From Longispora albida DSM 44784 (GTDB lineage Bacteria; Actinomycetota; Actinomycetes; Mycobacteriales; Micromonosporaceae), in assembly GCF_000379825.1 (NCBI RefSeq), contig NZ_KB903813.1, positions 45,802-83,221 of the forward strand: 37,420 nt of DNA, read 5' to 3'. The notes beneath the pieces are model-generated. The model was not told the origin of the DNA, made no database searches, and saw only the letters and a program-made list of their open reading frames with translations. The translations under genes were made by a program, and so were the position numbers. Of this stretch, positions 13,218-21,715 are shown in pieces; position 1 is the first letter of the stretch; each line of letters opens with the position of its first letter.

Positions 13218-14045
13218 TCAGGCGCCGGCGGGCAGGCAGCAGGTGGAGCAGGTTTTCAGGCAGGAGACGGTGAAGGCCAGGCAGCAGGTACGCCGCTGGA
13301 CGGCCAGCCCGCCCTCCCGCTTCCGCTCGACGTCGACCAGGTCGGACACGCCGAACGTGTCCAGCAGCTGGGTCGCGGTGGCGACGGCGTCGACGGGCAG
13401 CGTGTCGGCTGCCTTGGCCACGCCCTGCGCCACGGCCGACGCCAGCGAGCCCCACAGCGGGCGCTTGCCGACCCGGGCCTGCTGCCGGATCTGGTGCAGC
13501 ACGGGCGCGAGGTGCTGGTCGACCAGCGTCTCGCGGAACACGTCGAGGAGGGCGTCCTCGTCGGGGAGCACGCGGACTCCTGGCTGGCCGGCCGCCGGGT
13601 CGTTGGGCAGTACGGCGAGGGCCAGGCGGCGGATGCCGATGGTCACGTATGGCTTGCCGGTGCTGAGGCGGACGACGACGTTGCCGGCGTGGAGCAGCGG
13701 GACGCGGCGGACGGCCGTGTAGCCGAGGACGGCGGGGAGCGCGAGCCAGTACGCGTACGCCTTCCAGGCCAGCGTCGCCGAGGCGTGCGGCAGGGCGTCC
13801 CAGCGGTGGCGCGGGCCGGCCAGCAGGTCGGCGATCGCCGTACCGTCCGCGAAGGCGGTGCCAGGGAGCCAGCCGTCGGCAGCCGGGGGAACGATCAGGC
13901 CGTCGGCGACGCCGAGCGGGGCGTCCTGCGCCTGGCGGATCGCGGCGAGCATCCCGAGGATCGGCTGGAGCGGGGAGACGAACGATGACGAGGCGGGAAG
14001 GGCATGGGCCGCAGGCGTCGCGGTGGTGACGCTCCCCGTGTCCAC
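13218..14045 (-). CDS. FhuF-like ferric-siderophore reductase (2Fe-2S)
   Basis: 275 residues from a GTG with AGGGAGG upstream. The C-terminus has the exact FhuF cluster pattern CC-x10-C-x2-C (Cys254, Cys255, Cys266, Cys269 in TCCLAFTVSCLKTCSTCC), which binds a 2Fe-2S centre; two extra cysteines (262, 270) lie within it. The rest (LAWKAYAYWLALPAVLGYTA, then RLALAVLP) is typical of actinobacterial members. These cytosolic proteins reduce ferric iron held in imported siderophores. The iron box just upstream supports this role. The esterase gene follows. No siderophore transporter genes are in the window. Confidence 0.8.
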   Translation of the reverse strand: MDTGSVTTATPAAHALPASSSFVSPLQPILGMLAAIRQAQDAPLGVADGLIVPPAADGWLPGTAFADGTAIADLLAGPRHRWDALPHASATLAWKAYAYWLALPAVLGYTAVRRVPLLHAGNVVVRLSTGKPYVTIGIRRLALAVLPNDPAAGQPGVRVLPDEDALLDVFRETLVDQHLAPVLHQIRQQARVGKRPLWGSLASAVAQGVAKAADTLPVDAVATATQLLDTFGVSDLVDVERKREGGLAVQRRTCCLAFTVSCLKTCSTCCLPAGA

Positions 14046-14067
14046 GTACCGGCCTCCCTGATCATCA

Positions 14068-14086
14068 TTAGGGTCGCCTAACCTTA
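14068..14086. promoter_or_regulatory. Iron box (DmdR/IdeR/DtxR-type operator)
   Basis: TTAGGGTCGCCTAACCTTA matches 15 of 19 positions of the actinobacterial consensus TTAGGTTAGGCTAACCTAA. It lies 23 bases upstream of the FhuF-like start and within the divergent region shared with the reductase gene at 14193. Iron-loaded DmdR/IdeR would repress here. Confidence 0.75.
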
Positions 14087-14192
14087 TCTGCCCTCCGCGC
14101 GGTGCGCCATCACCCCTCTTACTCCTGGAGTGTCTATCAGGAGACTCGGCGTGTTGTCTGGAAAATTCACAATTATCCGAGATGATCTACTT

Positions 14193-14798
14193 ATGCGTAT
14201 TGGGCTCATCGGCACCGGCCGGGTCGGCGCCACCCTGGCCGGGCACCTGGTCGGCGTCGGGCACCAGGTGATCCTGGCCAACTCGCGCGGCCCGCAGTCC
14301 CTGGCGAGCTGGCTGCGCGTGCTCGGCCCGCTGACCTCCGCCGACACCGTCACCGGTGCGGCCGCGTCCGCCGAGCTGGTCATCCTGGCCGCGCCCTGGC
14401 GGGAGAAGACGGCGGTGCCCGCTCCGGCCAGTGTGGACGGCAAGGTCGTGGTCGACGTGATGAACGCCGAGCCGGAGGACGACCTCGGCGGCCAGGCCTC
14501 CAGCGCCTGGACGGCGCAGCGGCTGCCCGGAGCGCGGGTGGTCAAGGCCTTCAACGCGCTCTACTGGGAGCACCTGCGTGACCAGGCCGGCCGCCCCGAC
14601 CGCCGCATGATCCCGCTGTGCGGCGACGACCAGGCAGCCAAGGAGACCGTCGCCGCGCTGATCAGGCAGATCGGCTTCGCGCCGGTCGACACCGGCGACC
14701 TGCTGACCGGCTCGCGGCTCCAGGAGCCCGGCGGGCAGCTCTTCCAGCAGGACCTGACAGCTTCTGGTGCTGCTGCGCTCCTGGCCCCAGCCGCGTAG
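14193..14798 (+). CDS. NADP(H)/F420-type oxidoreductase, Rossmann fold
   Basis: 201 residues from the ATG at 14193. The N-terminus MRIGLIGTGRVGATLAGHL has the GxGxxG dinucleotide motif at 7-12, followed by VILANSRGP, where the basic/Ser residues after the second strand suggest NADP(H). LVILAAPW, KVVVDVMNAE and VVKAFNALYW match the NADP-oxidoreductase, coenzyme-F420-dependent family (Npd/Fno-like). Some members have other roles, so F420 use is inferred. An in-frame upstream ATG at 14130 has no good ribosome site. The gene diverges from the iron-regulated pair and might share the iron box. Confidence 0.75.
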   Translation: MRIGLIGTGRVGATLAGHLVGVGHQVILANSRGPQSLASWLRVLGPLTSADTVTGAAASAELVILAAPWREKTAVPAPASVDGKVVVDVMNAEPEDDLGGQASSAWTAQRLPGARVVKAFNALYWEHLRDQAGRPDRRMIPLCGDDQAAKETVAALIRQIGFAPVDTGDLLTGSRLQEPGGQLFQQDLTASGAAALLAPAA

Positions 14799-14820
14799 AA
14801 CCCTTATCTGGTACTGAGAA

Positions 14821-14856
14821 ACCGGCCGCCACTCCCGTGAGGGTGTGACGGCCGGT
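14821..14856. terminator. Hairpin terminator between convergent genes
   Basis: ACCGGCCG (14821-14828) pairs with CGGCCGGT (14849-14856). Inner CAC/GTG and CC/GG pairs extend the stem past mismatches. It lies between the reductase stop and the end of the leftward beta-helix gene. Confidence 0.7.
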
Positions 14857-14873
14857 CAGCTCTTTCCGGGGTG

Positions 14874-17369
14874 CTACAGCAGGGTCCGCGTCGTTCCGTA
14901 CGTGGTGTCGTAGCGGAACTCGCGGGGCCCGTGGTGGCCCCCGGCCGGGTTCGGGCTGATGCCGAACAGCTTCACCGTGCTGCCGCCGTAGTTGTAGACG
15001 ACGACGAGGTCCGCGCGGCCGGACTTGGTGGTGTGGTTGCCGGCCTGCACGAACTGCGTACCGTTGCCCCAGACCGGGCCGTCCCAGATCGTGCCGGCTG
15101 TCATCGCGCCGTCAGCTCCCGAGGTGAGGCTGAACGCGGTGACGTGGCCGTTGCCGTAGTCGTACCAGAGGGCCAGGTCGCTCCTGGCGTCGCCGGCGAA
15201 GTTCCCGGCCTGGACGAACTTGGTGCCGCCACCCCAGTACGGCGCGTTCCACCGGGTGACCGGCCCGCCGAGGACGCCGTTCTGGCCGGCCGTCAGCGTG
15301 AACGCCGCGACGTGGCTGCCGCCGTAGCTGTAGAACAGCGCGAGGTCGGCCTTGCCGTCGCTGTTGAAGTCCCCGGCTGTCATGGACGTGGTACCCGGGC
15401 CCCAGTACGGCGCACGCCACTGCTGGGCCAGGCCGCCGAGCGTGCCGTCCTGCCCGGCCGTGAGCGTGAAGACCGCCACGTCGGAGCCGCCGTACTGGTA
15501 GAACAGCGCCAGGTCGGAGCGCCCGTCGCCGTTGAAGTCCCCAGTGGACACGTGCCGGGTGGCGGTACCCCAGTACGGAGCCTCCCAGAGCCGCTTGGGC
15601 TCCGCGAACGTCGAGCCGTTGAGAGCGAGGGAGTAGAAGCCCACGAAGCCGTTCGCCTGCTGGTAGAACATCCCCAGCTCGGCCTTGCCGTCGCCGTTGA
15701 AGTCACCGGCCGTCACGTGCTTGACCCGGCTCTGCCAGGCAGCCCGGCTCCCGTCCCACGCCCGTACCGGGTCAGCCAGGCCGCCATCCTTGCCGAGCTG
15801 GAGGAACGCGCCCTCGTAGGACCAGTTCGACTTCCACGACACCAGATCGTCGTACCCGTCGCCGTTGAAGTCGGCCTTGAGCTGGCCGCCGTCGCCCTGC
15901 GGGCCTCCGGTGGGGTTGCTGACCTCCTGCGGGGCGTAGAACTTGGTGGTGCCACCCTGGAACTGCTCGGGGGTGCCATCCAGGGTGAGTGTCACGCCGA
16001 CCGTCCGGTAACCGGGAGCCGTGTACCGGTGCGTCAGCAACGGCAGGAGTTCCTGGCGGGAGCCGTTCAGCAGCGGAGCCAGGTCAGCCTGCTGGGTGGA
16101 CGTCGTGCCGTCGCCCCAGTCGTACGCCGCTGTGACCTTCGTGCCACCCCAGTAAGCCTCGAAACCGGCCCTGACCTCGACGGTCATGCCATCCGGGCTG
16201 TCGATGTAGCGGGTGACCCAGACGCCGCCCCTGTCGAGGATCGGCCTGCGCTCGAACGCACCACGGTCGTGGTAGGGCGCGGTCCCGCCGGCCTTGCTCG
16301 GGTTCCGGAGCCGGGCACCGCCGTGCATGTCGGTGTCCAGCTGGCCGGGCGCGGTCGCGTCCGCTGTGTCGATCAGTTCCGGGGCCAGGTACCAGTTGCT
16401 CGGCACCGTGTCGCTCGGGAAGTTCTCGGTCACGTCGGCTGTGCCCTGGCCGGTCGCGGACTGGAAGGCAGTGATGGCCGCGTAACTAGTGCCTGCCCAG
16501 CGGTACAGCACCGGCGGCTGGTCGGCCATGCTGAAGGCTGAGTAGCCGAGTTTCGTGCTGGGCGTGCTGGTGCCGTCGACCTCGATGACCGGCTTGGTCA
16601 GGTCGTAGGGCATCTGGACCGGCGAGTAAGGGGCCTTCGGCGGGAAGTGGTTGTTCGTGAGCCGCGTACCGGTGGCCGAGCCCGCGACGGAGACGCCGAC
16701 GTGGTTGCGGTAGATGGTGTTGCTCGTGATCGCTGTGTCAGCGGCGCCGTCGACCGTGATGATCGGTTTGGTGCTCTGCCACTGGGATGTCATCTGGTTC
16801 GTGCTCAGGACGACGCCGGTGGCGCCAGGGCCGACCTTGACCGGGTTGAGGATCCTGCTGCGCTGGACGGTGGCCTTGGCGGCCCCGGTCAGGTCCAGGT
16901 AGGCGGAGATGTTGCTCTGGTCGATCCGGATGGACGAGGTGCCCGCCAGGCTGAGCGTGCCGGGCTGCCTATCGACGGCCGACCAGGCCCAGAGATGACT
17001 GATCTGCACGTCGTGCAGGCCCGGTGCGAAGCTGATCTCGTTGCCGGACTGGAAGTCGATCCGGTACTGCGCCTCCTTGTTGTATGACTCGATTCTGATC
17101 GGAGCTTCCGGCGTGCCCGACCTGGTCAGCCGCATGCTGGCGAACCCGGAGCCGAAGATCCGGATGGTCTGTCCGGGCTCGACGATGTCTGCGGCTTTCT
17201 GGATCGTGCAGAACGGCTGGGCCTCTGTGCCCGGGCCGAGATCCGAGCACATCCATTCCTGGTTGCTGACGTGCAGGATGCCGTCGGCCCCGGCGGCGTG
17301 CGCCGTTGCCGGGGCGAGCACCGCGCTAGTGGCAAGAATTGCGGACAGGGACAACCTGAGCGCGCGCAT
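14874..17369 (-). CDS. Secreted beta-helix / PKD / FG-GAP repeat protein
   Basis: 831 residues from the ATG at 17369 (GGGGG five bases upstream); the frame stays open much further upstream but that part overlaps the next gene. A signal peptide (MRALRLSLSAILATSAVLA, then PATAHAAG) leads into a right-handed parallel beta-helix region (about 30-370, repeated turns such as IRIDQSNISAYLDLTGA, VQRSRILNPV, ITSNTIYRNHVGV). A PKD-like module follows (AAYDWGDGTTS...YTAPGYRTVGVTLTL). The C-terminal 330 residues hold six FG-GAP/VCBS repeats with Ca-binding cores DFNGDGYDDL, DFNGDGKAEL, DFNGDGRSDL, DFNSDGKADL, NFAGDARSDL and one degenerate. Probably extracellular carbohydrate binding or processing; no lyase active site is evident. 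Confidence 0.82.
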   Translation of the reverse strand: MRALRLSLSAILATSAVLAPATAHAAGADGILHVSNQEWMCSDLGPGTEAQPFCTIQKAADIVEPGQTIRIFGSGFASMRLTRSGTPEAPIRIESYNKEAQYRIDFQSGNEISFAPGLHDVQISHLWAWSAVDRQPGTLSLAGTSSIRIDQSNISAYLDLTGAAKATVQRSRILNPVKVGPGATGVVLSTNQMTSQWQSTKPIITVDGAADTAITSNTIYRNHVGVSVAGSATGTRLTNNHFPPKAPYSPVQMPYDLTKPVIEVDGTSTPSTKLGYSAFSMADQPPVLYRWAGTSYAAITAFQSATGQGTADVTENFPSDTVPSNWYLAPELIDTADATAPGQLDTDMHGGARLRNPSKAGGTAPYHDRGAFERRPILDRGGVWVTRYIDSPDGMTVEVRAGFEAYWGGTKVTAAYDWGDGTTSTQQADLAPLLNGSRQELLPLLTHRYTAPGYRTVGVTLTLDGTPEQFQGGTTKFYAPQEVSNPTGGPQGDGGQLKADFNGDGYDDLVSWKSNWSYEGAFLQLGKDGGLADPVRAWDGSRAAWQSRVKHVTAGDFNGDGKAELGMFYQQANGFVGFYSLALNGSTFAEPKRLWEAPYWGTATRHVSTGDFNGDGRSDLALFYQYGGSDVAVFTLTAGQDGTLGGLAQQWRAPYWGPGTTSMTAGDFNSDGKADLALFYSYGGSHVAAFTLTAGQNGVLGGPVTRWNAPYWGGGTKFVQAGNFAGDARSDLALWYDYGNGHVTAFSLTSGADGAMTAGTIWDGPVWGNGTQFVQAGNHTTKSGRADLVVVYNYGGSTVKLFGISPNPAGGHHGPREFRYDTTYGTTRTLL

Positions 17370-17416
17370 AACACCCCCGTGTCGAAACGTTGAGGGCTGA
17401 CGATACGAAATCCGGG

Positions 17417-18601
17417 TCACGCGCCGGTAACGGTGCTGGTCAGGGTGTCGTAGCGGATGCGCTGGCGTGGGATGCCGAGCACGGAAAGGGTGGACAGGGT
17501 CGAGCGGACCATCGCCGGGGACCCCGAGACGAAGAAGTCGTGTTCCTGCCACGGGCCGCGCCGGGCCACCACCTCGGCCGCCGTGCCCTGTTCGCAGCCA
17601 GGTGCCCCCGGGTCCTCGCTCAGCGACGGCACGACGGACAGCCAGGAGTGCCGGCCGGCCAGCTGGTTCAGGGCACCCAGGTCGTAGAGGTCCGCCCGGG
17701 AGCGCACACCGAAGAAGAGGTGCACCCACCGCGTCCGGTTGAACGTGGCCAGCTCCTCGATCAGCGACTTGAGCGGGGCGAGCCCGGTACCGCCGGCCAC
17801 GCAGACCACGTCCCTTGTGGACGTCCGGTCCAGGCTCATCGTGCCGATCGGCGCGCCCAGCCGCAGCATGTCGCCCGGCTTCGCCTTCCACACCAGTGCG
17901 CTGGACACGAACCCGGCCCCGACCGCGCGGACGTGGAACTGCATGAGGCCGTCGGCCCGGGGCGCGTTGGCGATCGAGAAGACCCGCCACAGCCTCGGGT
18001 GGTACTGGCACTCGACGCTCACGTACTGCCCGGCCCGGTACGGGTACGGCTGCAGCGGGCGGACGGTCAGCACCGCGATGTCCGGCGTACGGCGCTCGTG
18101 CTTCACGACCTCTGCGTGCCAGTACGGCGGGTTGTCGCGGTCGGCGGCCGCAGCCGTGATCATCTTGACGGAGATCGCCGCGTACGCGTCCTGCCACGCC
18201 TGCTCGTGCGCGATCGTCCACTGTGTACTGCATGCCTCACGCAGCGCGGCTATCAGGCACCGTCCCACCGTGATGTACTGCTCCGGCAGCACGTGGAACT
18301 TGCGGTGGTCGCGGCCGAGCGCGCCCAGGTACGCGCCGAATGCTTCTGGATCGTCGACGGTCTGGACCGCGTGCACGATCGCCTGGAGCAGTCGTGACCG
18401 CTGCACGTCCATCGTGATCGGGAAGAGATCGCGCAGAGCGGGGTCGGCGAGGAACATCCGGGCGTAGAAGTTCTCCGCCAGCCGGTCCGGACGCTCGACA
18501 AACGACCAGCTCTCTTTCAATAGCACGGACAGTGAGCCCACACCGCGCAGAGTTGCACTGGTGGTAATCGATGTGTCGGACAGTGTGTGCGACAGGGGCA
18601 A
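17417..18601 (-). CDS. Flavohaemoglobin-like protein (globin plus FAD/NAD reductase)
   Basis: 394 residues. The globin domain (about 22-155) has Tyr46 (B10, ENFYARMF), Phe60 (CD1, RDLFP) and proximal His99 in DHRKFHVLPEQY, which aligns with His85 of E. coli Hmp. The reductase part has YRAGQYVSVE, the FAD motif RVFS (206-209, Phe instead of Tyr in RxYS) and the NAD site CVAGGTGLAP (267-276). The C-terminal FVSGSPAMV replaces the usual CGP with SGS. Flavohaemoglobins oxidise nitric oxide to nitrate using NAD(P)H and O2. The changes at the FAD and CGP motifs suggest a divergent member of the globin-reductase type common in actinobacteria. It is divergent from the first subtilase gene. Confidence 0.85.
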   Translation of the reverse strand: MPLSHTLSDTSITTSATLRGVGSLSVLLKESWSFVERPDRLAENFYARMFLADPALRDLFPITMDVQRSRLLQAIVHAVQTVDDPEAFGAYLGALGRDHRKFHVLPEQYITVGRCLIAALREACSTQWTIAHEQAWQDAYAAISVKMITAAAADRDNPPYWHAEVVKHERRTPDIAVLTVRPLQPYPYRAGQYVSVECQYHPRLWRVFSIANAPRADGLMQFHVRAVGAGFVSSALVWKAKPGDMLRLGAPIGTMSLDRTSTRDVVCVAGGTGLAPLKSLIEELATFNRTRWVHLFFGVRSRADLYDLGALNQLAGRHSWLSVVPSLSEDPGAPGCEQGTAAEVVARRGPWQEHDFFVSGSPAMVRSTLSTLSVLGIPRQRIRYDTLTSTVTGA

Positions 18602-18700
18602 GCTTTACACCACTCATCCTTTCGGTGATTGTCGTTGATCAATGACGTCAATAGGCTGCCGTCGACATGCGTCGCTTTCGATCGACAGGTGGTTACGGCA

Positions 18701-21631
18701 GTGCAGGCGTACCGCAGAAAGCTCCTGATCTCACTGACTATCGGGGCCACGACCGTGGCGCTCGGCTCGATTCCCCCGCTGGCCGAAGCGGCCGGCTCGG
18801 GCCCGTCGAGTACCTATATCGTCCAGCTGACCAGCCAGCCGGTGGCGAGCTCCAAGCTGGACAGCCAGGCGCGGCTCGACGTGGGCTCTGCCGCGGCCAG
18901 GCAGCAGGGCGCGCAGCTGGCCCAGGACCGCAAGCAGATCCTCGCCACCGTGCCCGGCGCGAAGAAGATCTACGACTACCAGTACACGTTCAACGGGTTC
19001 GCGGCCCGGATGACCCCGGCGCAGGCCGCCAAGCTGGAGCGCACGCCCGGCGTCGCGGCCGTGTGGAAGGACGAGCTGCGCAAGCTCGACACCGTGTCCA
19101 CCCCGAAGTTCCTCGGCCTGTCCGGGCCGGGTGGTACGTGGGAGAAGCAGTTCGGTGACCCGGCCAGGGCCGGTGAGGGCGTCATCGTCGGCATCGTGGA
19201 CACCGGTATCTCGCCGGACAGCCCGAGCTTCGCCGCCCTGCCCGAGCCGCGTGCCGACCAGGCCACCATCAACGCGAAGTGGCGCGGCACGTGCGACCCC
19301 GGCATCACCTGCAACAACAAGCTGATCGGTGGCCGGTGGTTCAAGTCGACGGTCGCGATCCCGGACGAGTTCGACTCGCCGCGCGACTACGACGGGCACG
19401 GCTCGCACACCGCGAGCACCGCCGCCGGTAACCACGACGTGACGGCCGTCGTCAACGGCGTGCCGGTCGGCAAGGTGTCCGGCATGGCCCCGGCCGCCCG
19501 CGTCGCCGCGTACAAGGTCTGCTGGGAAGTGGACTACGCCGGCAACGCGAGCTGCTCGTCCGCCGACTCGATGGCCGCGATCGAGGCCGCGACGGCCGAC
19601 GGCGTGGACGTCATCAACTTCTCGATCTCCGGATCACGGACCACCAACGTGGACCCGGTCGGCATCGCGTTCTTCAACGCGGCCCGGGCCGGCGTCTTCG
19701 TGGCGGCCTCGGCCGGTAACTCCGGCGCGGGCGGTGCGAGCACCAACGCGCACAACGCCCCGTGGATCACGACGGTCGCCGCCTCGACCCACGACCGGCT
19801 CTGGGAGGCCAAGACCACCCTGGGCAACGGCGCCACCTACACGGGCGTGGGCCTCGGCCCGGTCGTCGGGTCCGCCCCGCTGGTCGCGGCCTCGGCTGTC
19901 GGCAAGGACGGCGCGGACGCGGCGCAGGTCCGGCTGTGCTTCACCGGGACGCTCGACCCGGCGAAGGCCGCGGGCAAGATCGTTGTCTGTGACCGCGGCA
20001 CGAACGCTCGTACCGACAAGAGCAACGCGGTCAAGCAGGCGGGTGGCGCGGCGATGCTGCTGCTCAACACCAGCCCCAGCTCGCTCAACGCTGACTTCCA
20101 CTTCGTACCCACGGTTCACCTCGACCACGTCGCCGGTGCGGCCGTCCGGGCCTACCTGAACGCGGGTGGCAGCCCGGCAGCTTCCTTCGCCGCGGGTACC
20201 CCTGCGGTCGGCGCTGCCCCGTCGATGGCGGCGTTCTCCTCGATGGGCCCCGGCCTGGTCGCCAACGGTGACATCCTCAAGCCCGACGTGACCGCGCCGG
20301 GCGTGGACGTGCTGGCGGTCGTGTCGCCGTACACGAACGCCGGCAACACCTTCGGCACCCTGTCCGGCACGTCGATGTCCAGCCCGCACGTCGCCGGGCT
20401 CGGCGCGCTGCTGATGAGCAAGAACCCGGCGTGGGGCCCGATGGCCGTCAAGTCGGCCCTGATGACCACGGCCAGCCAGAAGGACAACCAGGGCAACCCG
20501 ATCAAGCGCGAGGGTGAGGTGGCCAACGCGTTCAACTACGGCGCCGGCCACGTCGTCCCGGGCACTGCCTTCAACCCCGGCCTGGTGTACCTGTCCACGC
20601 ACAACGACTGGAACCGGTTCATCTGCGCCACCGAGGACGCGCTCAAGCACGACTGTGACGGTGTCCCGCACCGCGACGCGAGCAGCCTCAACTACCCGTC
20701 CATCGCCATCGGTGACCTGCCGGGCGTGCAGACGGTGACCCGCAGGGTGACCAACGTGTCCGGCGTGAACTCGATCTACCACCTCGACGTCGAGGCCCCG
20801 CCCGGCTACACCGTGGAGGTCACGCCGACCAAGCTGGTCGTGGCCGCCGGGGACTACGCCGACTACAAGGTGAAGATCACCCGGACGACCGCGCCGTTCG
20901 GCGAGTTCAAGTTCGGCTCGATCACCTGGCACGACAAGCCCGGCCACAAGGTGCGCAGCCCCATCGCCGTCCGGGCGAGCGAGGTCACCGCGCCGAAGGA
21001 GATCGTGTCGTCCGCCCAGTCCGGCAGCCAGGGCATCGAGGTGGACACAGCTTTCGCCGGTACCGTCACCGCCACGGTGAACGGGCTGGCCGCAGCTGAC
21101 ATGTCGGCGCTGGCGCTGAAGAACCCGACCGGCGGGTCCTTCGACACCGACCACCCGGCGACCAGCGACCACACCGGCAAGGTCACCGTGACCGTCCCCG
21201 CCGGGGCCAACCTGGCCAAGTTCGCCACCTTCAACTCGGACTACCCGATGGAGGGCATGGACATCGACCTGTTCATGTACCGCAAGACGGACACCGGGCT
21301 CGTCCTGGTCGGCAACAGCGGCGGTCCCGACGCCGACGAGTCGATCACGCTGACCAACCCGGAGCCTGGCGAGTACGAGGTCTACGTCGACCTGTTCGGC
21401 CTGCCTGGCGGCCAGAGCTCCGCGACGATCTCCGCGTACTCGTGGGTGCTCACGGGCGGGGCCGGCAACGCTGCCGTCACCCCGGCCAGCCAGCGTGCCC
21501 GGGTCGCCGGCGAGGTCACCTTCCAGCTCGCCTGGTGGGGTCTCACGCCGGGCAAGCACTACCTCGGATTCGTCTCGTACGGCGACGGCACCAAGGTCGT
21601 CGGCGGAACGCAGGTCCGGATCGACACGTAG
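18701..21631 (+). CDS. Secreted subtilisin-like serine protease (S8), paralogue 1
   Basis: About 976 residues from GTG 18701 (AGGTGG eight bases upstream); GTG 18689 is an alternative. A signal peptide (AYRRKLLISLTIGATTVALG...) is followed by an I9-type propeptide (TYIVQLTSQPVAS to about residue 115). The peptidase domain has Asp167 (VGIVDTGISP), His233 (GHGSHTAST) and Ser558 (SGTSMSSPHVAG). The large gap between His and Ser holds an inserted PA domain (GKIVVCDRG...). A fibronectin-III-like domain (TVTRRVTNVSGVNS...) and beta-sandwich modules end the protein. This layout is that of the plant-like, PA-containing subtilases of actinobacteria. It should act outside the cell. A strong terminator follows. 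About half of the sequence is closely alike in paralogue 2. Confidence 0.9.
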   Translation: MQAYRRKLLISLTIGATTVALGSIPPLAEAAGSGPSSTYIVQLTSQPVASSKLDSQARLDVGSAAARQQGAQLAQDRKQILATVPGAKKIYDYQYTFNGFAARMTPAQAAKLERTPGVAAVWKDELRKLDTVSTPKFLGLSGPGGTWEKQFGDPARAGEGVIVGIVDTGISPDSPSFAALPEPRADQATINAKWRGTCDPGITCNNKLIGGRWFKSTVAIPDEFDSPRDYDGHGSHTASTAAGNHDVTAVVNGVPVGKVSGMAPAARVAAYKVCWEVDYAGNASCSSADSMAAIEAATADGVDVINFSISGSRTTNVDPVGIAFFNAARAGVFVAASAGNSGAGGASTNAHNAPWITTVAASTHDRLWEAKTTLGNGATYTGVGLGPVVGSAPLVAASAVGKDGADAAQVRLCFTGTLDPAKAAGKIVVCDRGTNARTDKSNAVKQAGGAAMLLLNTSPSSLNADFHFVPTVHLDHVAGAAVRAYLNAGGSPAASFAAGTPAVGAAPSMAAFSSMGPGLVANGDILKPDVTAPGVDVLAVVSPYTNAGNTFGTLSGTSMSSPHVAGLGALLMSKNPAWGPMAVKSALMTTASQKDNQGNPIKREGEVANAFNYGAGHVVPGTAFNPGLVYLSTHNDWNRFICATEDALKHDCDGVPHRDASSLNYPSIAIGDLPGVQTVTRRVTNVSGVNSIYHLDVEAPPGYTVEVTPTKLVVAAGDYADYKVKITRTTAPFGEFKFGSITWHDKPGHKVRSPIAVRASEVTAPKEIVSSAQSGSQGIEVDTAFAGTVTATVNGLAAADMSALALKNPTGGSFDTDHPATSDHTGKVTVTVPAGANLAKFATFNSDYPMEGMDIDLFMYRKTDTGLVLVGNSGGPDADESITLTNPEPGEYEVYVDLFGLPGGQSSATISAYSWVLTGGAGNAAVTPASQRARVAGEVTFQLAWWGLTPGKHYLGFVSYGDGTKVVGGTQVRIDT

Positions 21632-21665
21632 GAACACGTAGAAACGCGTAGTATCACAGGAAAAT

Positions 21666-21700
21666 AAAGGGGATCCCTCCACAAGAGAGGGATCCCCTTT
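21666..21700. terminator. Bidirectional hairpin terminator with A/T ends
   Basis: Perfect 14-bp stem AAAGGGGATCCCTC/GAGGGATCCCCTTT with a seven-base loop, followed by TTTACCTTT. It separates the first subtilase from the convergent anti-sigma-type gene. Confidence 0.9.
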
Positions 21701-21715
21701 ACCTTTCCCGACGCG

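Noticed and set aside
14871-16541. 556-codon plus-strand frame over the beta-helix/FG-GAP gene
   Set aside because: Antisense shadow; the minus frame has a signal peptide and regular NGDG repeats.
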